Origin: an uncultured Clostridium sp.
GTDB taxonomy: Bacteria; Bacillota; Clostridia; Lachnospirales; Lachnospiraceae
Reading direction: 5' to 3'
DNA: 34,408 nucleotides
Assembly: GCA_900544905.1 (NCBI GenBank)
Contig: UQXF01000022.1
Location: forward strand, 1-34,408
Below, in pieces: positions 16,367 through 24,174 of the stretch; position 1 is the first letter of the stretch, and every line of letters begins with the position of its first letter. Below the pieces are notes generated by a model. The model had not been told where the DNA came from and did no database searches. It saw nothing but the letters and a program-made list of their open reading frames with translations. The translations under genes were made by a program, and so were the position numbers.

Positions 16367-17215
16367 TTATAGCCTGCGCAGGTTTTTAAGTGAGAGGTCA
16401 AGAATTGGGGCAGAGTGGGTCAGAGCGCCGGAGGAAATGTAATCCACTCCGATATCAATCAAATCCGCAACATTTTCTTTTGTAACGTTACCGGAACACT
16501 CTGTCTTTGCCCTGCCGTCAATTATACGGACTGCCTCTCTCATGGTTTCTTTATCCATATTATCCAGCATGATAATGTCTGCTCCTGCCTCCACAGCTTC
16601 CTTTACCATATCAAGATTTTCTACCTCAACCTCAATCTTCCTTACAAACGGTGCATATTCCTGCGCCATCTTTACAGCTTTGGCAACGCTTCCCGCAGCC
16701 CCGATGTGATTATCCTTAAGCAGAATACCGTCAGATAAATTAAACCGGTGATTGTAGCCACCTCCCACCTTTACCGCATATTTCTCAAATACACGCATAT
16801 TCGGGGTGGTCTTTCTTGTATCTAAAAGCTTTGTTTTACTTCCTTCAAATAATACTGCGATTGAATGGGTATAGGTTGCAATTCCGCTCATTCTCTGCAG
16901 ATAATTCAGGGCGGTACGTTCCCCCTCTAACAAGACACGGATATCTCCTGTGATTTTTCCTAAAAGCTGTCCCTTCTTTACAAGGTCGCCATCCTTTGCC
17001 TGCATAGCAAATACTGTTTTGTCATCTAAAAGCTCAAACACCCGTTTAAATACATCCAGACCTGCCAGAACACCATCCTGCTTACAGATTAAATCAACCT
17101 CTCCCGGCTGGTATTCCGGCATAACAGAATTGGTGGTTATGTCCTCACTGGTTATATCCTCTCTTAATGCCTGTAAAATCAAATTATCCACATTTAAATT
17201 CATCAGCTCTCTCAT
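16367..17215 (-). CDS. nadC: Nicotinate-nucleotide pyrophosphorylase (quinolinate phosphoribosyltransferase)
   Basis: 282-residue NadC, which converts quinolinate and PRPP to nicotinate mononucleotide, CO2 and pyrophosphate in de novo NAD synthesis. The N-terminal sandwich domain is followed by an alpha/beta barrel. Typical motifs include ERTALNYLQRMSGIAT, LDTRKTTPNMR (substrate-binding Arg/Lys), KVGGGYNHRFNLSDGILLKDNHI and the C-terminal IDIGVDYISSGALTHSAP. The ATG at 17215 overlaps the nadB stop by 4 bp (ATGA), so the two are translationally coupled. A strong terminator follows. Confidence 0.97.
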   Translation of the reverse strand: MRELMNLNVDNLILQALREDITSEDITTNSVMPEYQPGEVDLICKQDGVLAGLDVFKRVFELLDDKTVFAMQAKDGDLVKKGQLLGKITGDIRVLLEGERTALNYLQRMSGIATYTHSIAVLFEGSKTKLLDTRKTTPNMRVFEKYAVKVGGGYNHRFNLSDGILLKDNHIGAAGSVAKAVKMAQEYAPFVRKIEVEVENLDMVKEAVEAGADIIMLDNMDKETMREAVRIIDGRAKTECSGNVTKENVADLIDIGVDYISSGALTHSAPILDLSLKNLRRL

Positions 17216-18582
17216 GCCCGCTTTTCCTCTCTTCTTTTCTGCTCTTCCTTTATTTTTTGTCTGACGCTGTTATGATAGTCTTCTCCACAATCCCTGTAGG
17301 GCTTATCCGGGTAAGCATCGCCCATCTCATCTATAAAATATGTTCTGCACCATTCCCTGGAAACAGGGCTATATGCCTCTGCAATCTCAATGGCAGCCCG
17401 TTTTGCCCACACAAGGCTTTCCAGCAGGGAATTACTAGCCAGACGGTTTGCCCCATGTACCCCGTTACAGGCAGTCTCCCCTGCAGCATATAACCGTTCC
17501 ATAGAAGTTCTGCCATTGGAATCCACTTTGACACCGCCCATAAAATAATGCTGCGCCGGTACAACCGGAATCGGTTCCTTTGTAATATCATACCCCTCCT
17601 CCAGACAGTGGCGGTATATATTTGGAAAGCGCCTCATAATATCATCCGAAGACATTTTTTCCAGAGAAAGAAGTACATAATCCGTACCATCCTTTTCCAT
17701 CTGCTCATATATCTTTTTTGTCAGCACATCTCTTGGCAGGAGCTCATCTACAAACCGCTGATGGTTTTTATCCAGCAAAATTGCCCCTTCTCCTCTCACT
17801 GACTCCGAAATCAAAAATCTTCTTCCCGGCTTTTGGGAATAAAGCGTTGTGGGATGAATCTGTACATAATCAATATTTAACAATTCAATATTATGTTTTA
17901 AGGAAACCGCCAGTGCATCTCCCGTTAAATGTCTGAAATTGGTAGAATGCTCATATAAACCGCCAATACCACCACATGCCCAAATAGTATAATCGCTGAA
18001 TATCTTCTTAACGGTTCCGTCTGCCAGCTCTACCACCGTGCCGTAACAGACATTGTCCTTTTCCAATATATCTACCATAACGGTATGTGTAAACAGCGTC
18101 ACATTGGGTAATTCCTTTACCCTCTCCAGAAGCTTGGAGGTAATCTCCTTTCCTGTCAAATCCTCATGATACAAAATTCTTGCAGCTGTATGGGCACCTT
18201 CCTTTGTAAACCGGAATTCTCCCTGGTCTCTCTCAAAATCCACGCCGAAATTTACCAGCTCCCGGATAATGTCCTGGGATGACCGAATCATAATCTCCAC
18301 AGATTCCCTGTTATTTTCATAATGCCCTGCACGCATGGTATCCTCAAAATAAGTGAAATAATCATCCTCATTTTTCAGCACACAGATACCACCCTGGGCC
18401 AGAAAGGAATCGCTTTCCTCCATATCAGCCTTTGTAATAATCGCTATTTTTTTGTTTTTCGGTAAATGCAGGGCAGCAAATAAACCCGCTACACCATTTC
18501 CCACAATCATAATATCATACTCAGGGTATTTCCCTGGTATACCGTTATTTATTGTACCCGCCTGTTTGCTCTCATTTCTCAT
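17212..18582 (-). CDS. nadB: L-aspartate oxidase
   Basis: 456-residue flavoenzyme that oxidises L-aspartate to iminoaspartate, the first step of bacterial quinolinate synthesis. FAD binding is shown by IVGNGVAGLFAALHL near the N-terminus. The active-site region includes DSFLAQGGICV, EGAHTAARILYHED and the capping-domain stretch QIHPTTLYSQ. SESVRGEGAILLD, PAQHYFMGGVKVD and the FAD C-terminal motif GANRLASNSLLESLVW follow. It is shorter than the roughly 530-540 residues of many NadB proteins: the C-terminal helical extension is mostly absent, and it ends in a Lys/Arg/Glu-rich tail. It is coupled to nadC. nadA, the usual partner, is not in the window. Confidence 0.96.
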   Translation of the reverse strand: MRNESKQAGTINNGIPGKYPEYDIMIVGNGVAGLFAALHLPKNKKIAIITKADMEESDSFLAQGGICVLKNEDDYFTYFEDTMRAGHYENNRESVEIMIRSSQDIIRELVNFGVDFERDQGEFRFTKEGAHTAARILYHEDLTGKEITSKLLERVKELPNVTLFTHTVMVDILEKDNVCYGTVVELADGTVKKIFSDYTIWACGGIGGLYEHSTNFRHLTGDALAVSLKHNIELLNIDYVQIHPTTLYSQKPGRRFLISESVRGEGAILLDKNHQRFVDELLPRDVLTKKIYEQMEKDGTDYVLLSLEKMSSDDIMRRFPNIYRHCLEEGYDITKEPIPVVPAQHYFMGGVKVDSNGRTSMERLYAAGETACNGVHGANRLASNSLLESLVWAKRAAIEIAEAYSPVSREWCRTYFIDEMGDAYPDKPYRDCGEDYHNSVRQKIKEEQKRREEKRA

Positions 18583-18612
18583 CTTATGTCCTCTTTATCC
18601 CCAGTCTCAGGC

Positions 18613-18864
18613 CTATTCTTCTTCCTCAGGCATATCGGGATTCATACCTGTGTCATTAAAATCATCAAATAATACCTGACCCATATTAAAATCATATGCA
18701 TCTATGTTACCATACACTTTACGGACCTCTTCATCGATTTCTTCCTGAATCGGTTTCAGCTGTTCCACCGGAATTCCCATCAGCATGGAAACCTCTTCCA
18801 TATCAATCTTTCCCTTCAGCATCCTTTTTGCAGCATCCAGTTTTGCCTTATCTGTGTTATTCAT
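18613..18864 (-). CDS. Small acidic protein of unknown function
   Basis: 83 residues from the ATG at 18864 (GAGG 8 nt upstream; an upstream TTG is less likely). The N-terminal half, AKLDAAKRMLKGKIDMEEVSMLMGIPVEQLKPIQEEID, is helical and resembles short helix-turn-helix-like tails such as those at the ends of Rpn/PD-(D/E)XK transposase-like proteins. The C-terminal half is acidic and ends PDMPEEEE. It is probably cytosolic. It sits 30 nt before nadB and 61 nt after argH, in the same direction, so it may be co-transcribed with nadBC. I do not recognise a function. Confidence 0.7.
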   Translation of the reverse strand: MNNTDKAKLDAAKRMLKGKIDMEEVSMLMGIPVEQLKPIQEEIDEEVRKVYGNIDAYDFNMGQVLFDDFNDTGMNPDMPEEEE

Positions 18865-18889
18865 ACACAACGCCTCTTTTCTTATATTA

Positions 18890-18909
18890 ATAGCGGTTCC
18901 AGCCGCTAT
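18890..18909 (-). other. Short hairpin after argH
   Basis: A 7 bp stem, ATAGCGG with CCGCTAT, around a 6 nt loop, lies in the 61 nt gap between the argH stop and the small acidic gene. No proper U-run follows, so at most it is a partial terminator or processing site. Confidence 0.4.
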
Positions 18910-18925
18910 ATGTCTCTGTTTTCTT

Positions 18926-20308
18926 CTACTTCAAAGCTTCCAGATATTCTTCATTTATTGCAATCACCTGTTCCATCGCTTTCCTTCCCGGTGCCCCTAT
19001 GGTCTCCCTTTTCTCCACACAGGTTTCCAGGCTGATTGCATCATAGATATCCTCATCAAATACAGGGGAAATCTTCCTGTATTCTTCTAATGTCATATCA
19101 TCTAAGGAAATATTTTTCTCAATACAGTATAATACCAGCTGTCCCACAATTCCATGTGCATCCCTGAACGGCACGCCATGATTTACAAGATAATCTGCCG
19201 CATCTGTAGCGTTGGTAAATCCATTCTTTGCGCTGGCAGCCATTACCTCTTTGTTCACTGTCATTGTCTTAATCATACCGGTAAACAGTGCAAGACATCC
19301 CTTTACTGTATCAATAGCATCAAAGGTCAGCTCCTTATCCTCCTGCATATCTTTATTATAAGCAAGGGGAATCCCCTTCATGGTGGTAAGCATCTGCATT
19401 AATGCACCATACACACGTCCGGTCTTGCCTCTCACCAGCTCCGCAATATCCGGATTTTTCTTCTGGGGCATAATAGAGCTTCCCGTACTGTATGCATCAT
19501 CCAGCTCCACAAAACGGTATTCATTGGAATTCCAGATAATGATTTCCTCCGAAAACCGGCTTAAATGCATCATAATAGTGGACATTGCACCAAGCAGCTC
19601 AATCACGTAATCGCGGTCAGACACCGAATCCATACTATTCAAGGTTGGACCCTTAAAGCCCAATAATTCTGCGGTCATATTCCGGTCAAGGGGATAGGTT
19701 GTCCCTGCCAGGGCGCCGGAGCCCAACGGACAATAGTTCATTCTCTCATAAATATCACAGAGCCTGTCGTAATCTCTCTTAAACATCTCCATATAAGCCC
19801 CAAAATGATGCGCCAGTGTGATTGGCTGTGCCTTCTGCAAATGGGTAAAGCCCGGCATAAAGGTATCAATATGCTCTTTCATCAGATTATGTAATACAAA
19901 CAACAGCTCTTTCACCAGCTCCTTCAGATTCATAATCTCTTTTCTCGTATAGAGCTTCATGTCAAGAGCCACCTGGTCATTTCTGGAACGTCCTGTGTGA
20001 AGCTTCTTTCCCACATCCCCAATGCGCTCAATTAAATTTGCCTCTACAAAGCTGTGAATATCCTCATACTCGGAAGAAATCTCTAATTTACCGCTCTCTA
20101 CATCGGCAAGGATTCCCTCAATTCCCGCAAGAATCCCATCTCTTTCTTTCTCTGTCAGAATACCGGCTGCAGCAAGCATCTTTACATGTGCCATGCTGCC
20201 CTCCATATCTTCCCTGTAAAACTTCTGGTCAAATGATATCGAAGCATTGAAATTATATACCAACTGGTCCGTTTCCTTTGTAAAACGGCCGCCCCAAAGC
20301 TGTGCCAT
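18926..20308 (-). CDS. argH: Argininosuccinate lyase
   Basis: 460-residue ArgH, which cleaves argininosuccinate to arginine and fumarate, the last step of arginine synthesis. It belongs to the fumarase/aspartase superfamily and is usually a homotetramer. Conserved regions are HTGRSRNDQVALDMKLY (104-120), PGFTHLQKAQPIT (152-164) with the catalytic His, and the superfamily signature GSSIMPQKKNPD (276-287) on the catalytic serine loop. The start ATG at 20308 has GAGGA upstream. argG is not adjacent, unlike the usual argGH pair. A promoter and a possible ARG box precede it. Confidence 0.97.
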   Translation of the reverse strand: MAQLWGGRFTKETDQLVYNFNASISFDQKFYREDMEGSMAHVKMLAAAGILTEKERDGILAGIEGILADVESGKLEISSEYEDIHSFVEANLIERIGDVGKKLHTGRSRNDQVALDMKLYTRKEIMNLKELVKELLFVLHNLMKEHIDTFMPGFTHLQKAQPITLAHHFGAYMEMFKRDYDRLCDIYERMNYCPLGSGALAGTTYPLDRNMTAELLGFKGPTLNSMDSVSDRDYVIELLGAMSTIMMHLSRFSEEIIIWNSNEYRFVELDDAYSTGSSIMPQKKNPDIAELVRGKTGRVYGALMQMLTTMKGIPLAYNKDMQEDKELTFDAIDTVKGCLALFTGMIKTMTVNKEVMAASAKNGFTNATDAADYLVNHGVPFRDAHGIVGQLVLYCIEKNISLDDMTLEEYRKISPVFDEDIYDAISLETCVEKRETIGAPGRKAMEQVIAINEEYLEALK

Positions 20309-20379
20309 AAATCTGTCCTCATTTCTTAATATTTGTAAACTATGTAATCTTATACGGTGAAAACCTCACCCGCCAGGGA

Positions 20380-20395
20380 TGAATTTTATTCTTCA
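20380..20395 (-). promoter_or_regulatory. Possible ARG box in the argH leader
   Basis: TGAATTTTATTCTTCA on the plus strand resembles the ArgR half-site pattern TGAAT...ATTCA, with spacing one base short. It lies between the -10 element and the argH start, where ArgR could block transcription. A GGTGA/TCACC hairpin follows downstream. Confidence 0.4.
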
Positions 20396-20415
20396 CGCCT
20401 GAACATACTTGTTTT

Positions 20416-20444
20416 ATTTTACAACAATTTAATATGGGTAGCAA
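20416..20444 (-). promoter_or_regulatory. Predicted sigma-A promoter of argH
   Basis: -35 TTGCTA at 20439-20444, spacer 17 bp, -10 TAAAAT at 20416-20421, in the 142 bp gap after the alpha/beta hydrolase gene. Confidence 0.6.
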
Positions 20445-20450
20445 GTACTG

Positions 20451-21005
20451 TTACTCAAATTCTTTTCCTTGTTTCAAACATTCAAAAATCTGGTTCATGA
20501 TTTTCAAATCTATTAAACAATGTCCTGTTTCCAGCGAATGATTTGCCCCTTCATAAGTTTTTAAGATAAGCTTAAGCCTTTGGCAGTTCTCCTCCACAAG
20601 TTCATTTTCACACCATGGGTCATTTAATCCGTGCAGCACCATACCGCTTTTCATTTTAGCAAAGGAAAATGTCTGCGGTACAGGCGTAAAATAAATGTGC
20701 CTTGCATGAATAGCATGGTCATTGTCATAAGCGGCTGCCACCACAGTTCCGATACTCTTTGATAGAAACAGCACCCGTTCATACTCCTTAAAGTTCACAT
20801 TACAAAGCTGTTCCTCCGTCTGTGCTCTGGCAATCTGAAAGACCTGCTGCATTTTCTCCTCATTTCCTTTCACATCCCCGGGAAACCCTGTATAATTAAC
20901 CTCTATTATCTGATAACTGGACTCTTTTGCTAACTTCTTTCCGTAATATAAAAGAGGTTTATCTGTATGATATCCTATTCCCGGAAAAATAACTGCTACT
21001 TTCAT
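20451..21005 (-). CDS. Small alpha/beta hydrolase
   Basis: 184-residue alpha/beta hydrolase-fold protein. The nucleophile elbow is SKSIG (82-86) with Ser84; Asp129 in LHGLNDPWC and His156 in EGANHSLET complete the likely triad. The first position of the usual GxSxG is Ser, seen in several small esterase or dienelactone-hydrolase-like proteins. The N-terminus MKVAVIFPGIGYHTDKPLLY forms the first strand and oxyanion region. There is no signal peptide. The start ATG at 21005 has AAGGAGA upstream. It lies 75 nt after the (KKAT)5 ORF and may share its transcript. The substrate is unknown. Confidence 0.85.
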   Translation of the reverse strand: MKVAVIFPGIGYHTDKPLLYYGKKLAKESSYQIIEVNYTGFPGDVKGNEEKMQQVFQIARAQTEEQLCNVNFKEYERVLFLSKSIGTVVAAAYDNDHAIHARHIYFTPVPQTFSFAKMKSGMVLHGLNDPWCENELVEENCQRLKLILKTYEGANHSLETGHCLIDLKIMNQIFECLKQGKEFE

Positions 21006-21079
21006 GTTAGTATATCTCCTTCTGATTGTTTTAAATTAACCTTTCCATAGCCAGTACAAAAAAACGTATTGGCACCCTA

Positions 21080-21244
21080 TTATCCCTGCCATTTTATTAA
21101 GGTAATATTCGTCGCTTTTTTCGTCGCTTTTTTCGTCGCTTTTTTCGTCGCTTTTTTCGTCGCTTTTTTGCGGTGAATTATTACCCTTGTATCTTCGTTA
21201 AATACTAACATATGGTCTTCCTCTCGTATTTGAAACAAAGTCAT
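21080..21244 (-). CDS. Candidate 54-residue protein with (KKAT)5 repeat
   Basis: Open frame from the ATG at 21244 (AAGGAAG 7 nt upstream) to the TAA at 21080-21082. It begins MTLFQIREEDHMLVFNEDTR, continues VIIHR, then KKAT five times in perfect 12 bp repeats, and ends NITLIKWQG. A second in-frame ATG at 21211 has AGAGGA upstream. The repeat unit is a multiple of three, so slippage would change length without breaking the frame. The repeat region is strongly basic with an acidic N-terminal part and no membrane segment. It lies between the terminator of the ATP-grasp operon and the alpha/beta hydrolase. No homologue is recognised. It could be a nucleic-acid-binding peptide or a non-coding tandem repeat that happens to be open. 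Confidence 0.45.
   Translation of the reverse strand: MTLFQIREEDHMLVFNEDTRVIIHRKKATKKATKKATKKATKKATNITLIKWQG
21110..21169. repeat. Five perfect 12 bp tandem repeats
   Basis: CGTCGCTTTTTT is repeated five times without a mismatch (plus strand); on the minus strand this is AAAAAAGCGACG, coding KKAT. Perfect identity implies recent or ongoing slippage. It lies in the 409 bp region between the alpha/beta hydrolase and the last gene of the ATP-grasp operon, which otherwise holds the mini-ORF and a terminator. Confidence 0.98.
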
Positions 21245-21298
21245 ACCTTTGCTTCCTTTTATATCCTATTAAATAAAATTAGAAAAAACGTCATTATT

Positions 21299-21327
21299 AC
21301 CATACCATATTCTTCCACATTCATCAA
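21299..21327 (-). promoter_or_regulatory. Weak candidate promoter of the (KKAT)5 ORF
   Basis: -35-like TTGATG at 21322-21327, 17 bp spacer, -10-like TATGGT at 21299-21304, between the upstream terminator and the mini-ORF. Confidence 0.3.
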
Positions 21328-21342
21328 TTAAAACCAACTTTC

Positions 21343-21388
21343 AAAAAATGACAGAAAGGTCAGATGATACTTCACCTGACCCTTTCTT
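21343..21388 (-). terminator. Terminator of the ATP-grasp/deacylase operon
   Basis: On the minus strand, GGTCAGGTGA pairs with TCATCTGACC with AAAG/CTTT flanks; TTTTTT at 21343-21348 follows a few bases later. It lies about 27 nt after the stop of the last deacylase-like gene. Confidence 0.75.
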
Positions 21389-21414
21389 TAACGCAATCTT
21401 ATTTTTCCTGTCTC

Positions 21415-22347
21415 CTAATCTGCCTCCACAATCATTTTAAATGCCAGCGTCTTTTCCTGTATAAAAGGCGCATCCTGTATAAAGAACACCCTGCCTCCCT
21501 TGCTGGCTGTGAGAACCTTAATAATCTCTCCCTCATAGGGGTCAATCACATTTGCCATGGGCTGTCCTGCCTTTACAGATTCTCCCACCTTCACCAGCGG
21601 CTGGAACAGACCTGCCTTCGGAGTCTTAATATTGAAAATCTCATCCTCCTCCACAATAACAGATTCCATTGTTATTGTAGGCTCATAGGCAATCACACCC
21701 TGCCTGCCAAGGAAGGTCAGCACGGATTCTATTGTCAGCTCCGCAGCCTCCATGTCCACCTTCTCCGTATCCACCGCATAGACAGAAAAGGCATTGGTTT
21801 CCCATATCTGCCAGTTATAATTAAGGGTTGTGGTATCAAAGGGTCTCGGCTTCCTTACCGCAACATACGGCATGGAAAAATCCTTTGCCATTTCCACATT
21901 TTCCAGACCTGTCTTCATCATTCTGACATGGGGAATAAAATCTCCTGATATGTAAAAGCTGGCAAACTGGATTCCGATATTATAATCCTTAATCTGCTCA
22001 AATGCCCCTGCCGCAATCCTCTGGGTCGTCTCTCCCAAATTGTATCCCGGAAACATACGGTTAATATCCGTATTATCCTGGGTCCAGAACCGTTTTCCGA
22101 TGTTCATGGAAAACGGATTCAAAGAGGGTACAATCAAAATCTCTTTTCCCTGGGTTATCCTTCCTTCCTGCTCTAATGCTTTTAGGCGTTTCACCAACTG
22201 TCCGGCAATATACACCTGCTGGATTTCATTTCCTCTGGTGGCACCTACAATGCAGACCGCCTTCTCTCCCTTTCCAAAATGATATCCCCTGATTCGGAAA
22301 TCATCCCTGTATGGTGAAGACAATTCAAACAATATTTCTCTTCTCAT
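21415..22347 (-). CDS. M14-type deacylase homologue lacking zinc ligands
   Basis: 310-residue protein of the succinylglutamate desuccinylase/aspartoacylase family (COG3608-like) and tandem paralogue of the next upstream gene. Shared scaffold: IVGATRGNEIQQ (33-44), NPFSMNIGKRFWTQDNTDINRMFPGYN (77-103), and a C-terminal lipoyl/barrel-like domain with TPKAGLFQPLVKVGESVKAGQP. The zinc site appears lost. The HGxE motif is RGNE (Arg38 for His, Glu41 kept), the second ligand His is replaced in GIQFAS (Gln127/Phe128), and the catalytic Glu position reads Asp193. It is thus probably a pseudoenzyme or regulatory partner. It lies 29 nt after its intact paralogue; AGGAG precedes the ATG at 22347. Confidence 0.85.
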   Translation of the reverse strand: MRREILFELSSPYRDDFRIRGYHFGKGEKAVCIVGATRGNEIQQVYIAGQLVKRLKALEQEGRITQGKEILIVPSLNPFSMNIGKRFWTQDNTDINRMFPGYNLGETTQRIAAGAFEQIKDYNIGIQFASFYISGDFIPHVRMMKTGLENVEMAKDFSMPYVAVRKPRPFDTTTLNYNWQIWETNAFSVYAVDTEKVDMEAAELTIESVLTFLGRQGVIAYEPTITMESVIVEEDEIFNIKTPKAGLFQPLVKVGESVKAGQPMANVIDPYEGEIIKVLTASKGGRVFFIQDAPFIQEKTLAFKMIVEAD

Positions 22348-22376
22348 CCTTTCAATCTCCTATATTATAATAATTC

Positions 22377-23306
22377 TTATTTTGCCAGAATCCGCCCCAC
22401 CAGGGAGCCCTCATATACCACCGGAAATTCCCTCAGGGTAAACACCAGACCATCACAGGGTGAATATACTTTTTGCAGAACCTTTCCGGACAGCGGGTCC
22501 ACAATCTCGCCAACCAGCTCTCCGTCCTTTACTTCCTTGCAATGACTGGTGCTTGGAAGAAAAATTCCGGACGCTGCTGCATTTAAAAAGTGTACATTGC
22601 CATCCTCCGATTCAATGGGTTTTCTCGGTGTAATGACCTCACCCTGCCAGATACCCAAATCCTTCATCAGCACGAAAATACCGTCCACCAACTGGTTACC
22701 GATATCCTTGGTAATCCGCATGCCGACTCCCATTTCCACCACCAAAGTTTTGGTACCGATGCTGTTTAAGGAATGTGCCAGTGTGGATTCCAATACGGTT
22801 GCAGCCTGATGCACCCAGATATAGTCAATATTTAATCGTCTCGCCAGCGGCACCAGTTCTTTTGCCGTCATCTCACTGATACGCACCTGGGAAAGCTCCT
22901 TTAGATAAATGTTGCTGGCATGGATATCAATACATACATCACTTCCTGCAATATCCTCAATCACCTCAGCCGCCACATATTCCGCCATGGAGCCCTCCTT
23001 ATTTCCCGGAAAAATGCGGTTCATATCCAAATCAAACATGGGGATTCCCCTTGTGATGGAATCCACCCCTAAAGGATTAATGGCGGGATAAATATCAACA
23101 ATCCCGGTAAGCATCTCCTTTTCTGCATGGATTCTCCTGGATAATTCATAACAGACATACTGTCCCTCCAATTCATCTCCATGAATCCCGGTGACAATAC
23201 TAATCCGTTTTTCATTGCCGGATAAGGATTCCGGCTGTAATCTGTGTTTTTTTATTCTGAGCGTCTCATCAAAGGGAAGCTCCACTTTTGCAACTTCTTG
23301 TATCAT
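22377..23306 (-). CDS. Succinylglutamate desuccinylase/aspartoacylase family zinc deacylase
   Basis: 309-residue M14-like zinc hydrolase with all ligands visible: His42 and Glu45 in HGDELEG, His129 in DIHAS, and catalytic Glu191 in VVEMG. FDLDMNRIFPG (91-101) is the family substrate loop (NRxFPG). The C-terminal domain (about 225-309) carries LNAAASGIFLP and DGELVGEIVDPLSGKV, a lipoyl-like cap. Family enzymes hydrolyse N-acyl amino acids or peptides with acidic residues; the real substrate here is unknown. It is gene 4 of the ATP-grasp operon, 17 nt after the transglutaminase, and could process the product of the predicted ligase. Confidence 0.9.
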   Translation of the reverse strand: MIQEVAKVELPFDETLRIKKHRLQPESLSGNEKRISIVTGIHGDELEGQYVCYELSRRIHAEKEMLTGIVDIYPAINPLGVDSITRGIPMFDLDMNRIFPGNKEGSMAEYVAAEVIEDIAGSDVCIDIHASNIYLKELSQVRISEMTAKELVPLARRLNIDYIWVHQAATVLESTLAHSLNSIGTKTLVVEMGVGMRITKDIGNQLVDGIFVLMKDLGIWQGEVITPRKPIESEDGNVHFLNAAASGIFLPSTSHCKEVKDGELVGEIVDPLSGKVLQKVYSPCDGLVFTLREFPVVYEGSLVGRILAK

Positions 23307-23323
23307 TCTTAAACCTCTGCTTT

Positions 23324-24142
23324 CTACACAGGAATTTCCTGCACCTGTACCTTTATTTCCTGGCTCTGCTGTGCCTTTCCGTAAAAATGTCCTTTACAGA
23401 CAACCGTATCGTTATAATCCCGCCCATGGGAAAGCTTGATATAATCTTCATCCACAATTTTAGAATTTGTCGGGTCCACCCCATACCAGCAGCCATCACA
23501 CCACGCCTCCACCCAGGCATGGGTATAGCCCTCTCCCATCATAAAACCCACCACATATCTTGCCGGAATATGCAGAATGCGCAAAAAGGAAATGAGAATG
23601 TGGGAATAATCCTGACAGACCCCCTTTCCAAGCGTCAATGCCTCCGTGGCATCCGTATATACATTTGTGATGTTGGGAGTGTAGGTTAAAAGCTCATGGC
23701 AGTAATCCGACAGATACATTACCTGTTCCACCGTTGTCATATCCGCAAACGGTTTATGATAACAGGACTTCTCCTTTGCCGCTTCACAGGCTTTTTTTAA
23801 CGTACCTTTCAGGATATCGGAACTCCTCGTCATGGAGGAGGGCGCCCTGAACAGGGAGAGAAGCCGGGCATCCCTGTCCTGCTTCGTGCCATCCACCACC
23901 GCAATACCGTTTATCTCAAATCCGAAATGCCGGTGGGGCTCTGCCATATATCCATAAACAGTCTTATTTCCAAATGCATCCAGGGAATAGCTGTGGCTGT
24001 CACCATAGCTCATGGATTCCAACAATGTCTCCATATATTGTCTGTCATTTTCCCTTGGAAATATTTTGAGCGTATAATAATGCTCATAAATCGGAATATC
24101 AAATATATACTTTGTTTGGTATGTAAAGCCTAGTTTTTTCAT
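23324..24142 (-). CDS. Transglutaminase-like cysteine peptidase
   Basis: 272-residue protein of the transglutaminase-like superfamily (COG1305 type). It starts with a beta-rich N-terminal domain (1-100). The catalytic domain has Cys176 in GKGVCQDYSH, His208 in THAWVEAW and Asp223 in GVDPTN, a complete triad. PARYVVGF between them is typical. There is no signal peptide or membrane segment, so it acts in the cytosol. In bacteria this family is repeatedly linked to circularly permuted ATP-grasp and alpha-E genes, as here, and is predicted to cleave or transfer on an amide product. AGGTGA lies before the ATG at 24142. Confidence 0.92.
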   Translation of the reverse strand: MKKLGFTYQTKYIFDIPIYEHYYTLKIFPRENDRQYMETLLESMSYGDSHSYSLDAFGNKTVYGYMAEPHRHFGFEINGIAVVDGTKQDRDARLLSLFRAPSSMTRSSDILKGTLKKACEAAKEKSCYHKPFADMTTVEQVMYLSDYCHELLTYTPNITNVYTDATEALTLGKGVCQDYSHILISFLRILHIPARYVVGFMMGEGYTHAWVEAWCDGCWYGVDPTNSKIVDEDYIKLSHGRDYNDTVVCKGHFYGKAQQSQEIKVQVQEIPV

Positions 24143-24174
24143 ATTTCACCTGCATATTTATATTCTTGTACCCT

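Noticed and set aside
21110..21240. Alternative frame with KSDE repeats ending MAGIIGCQYVFLYWLWKG
   Set aside because: This frame has an in-frame stop upstream of the repeat and no start codon between that stop and the repeat.
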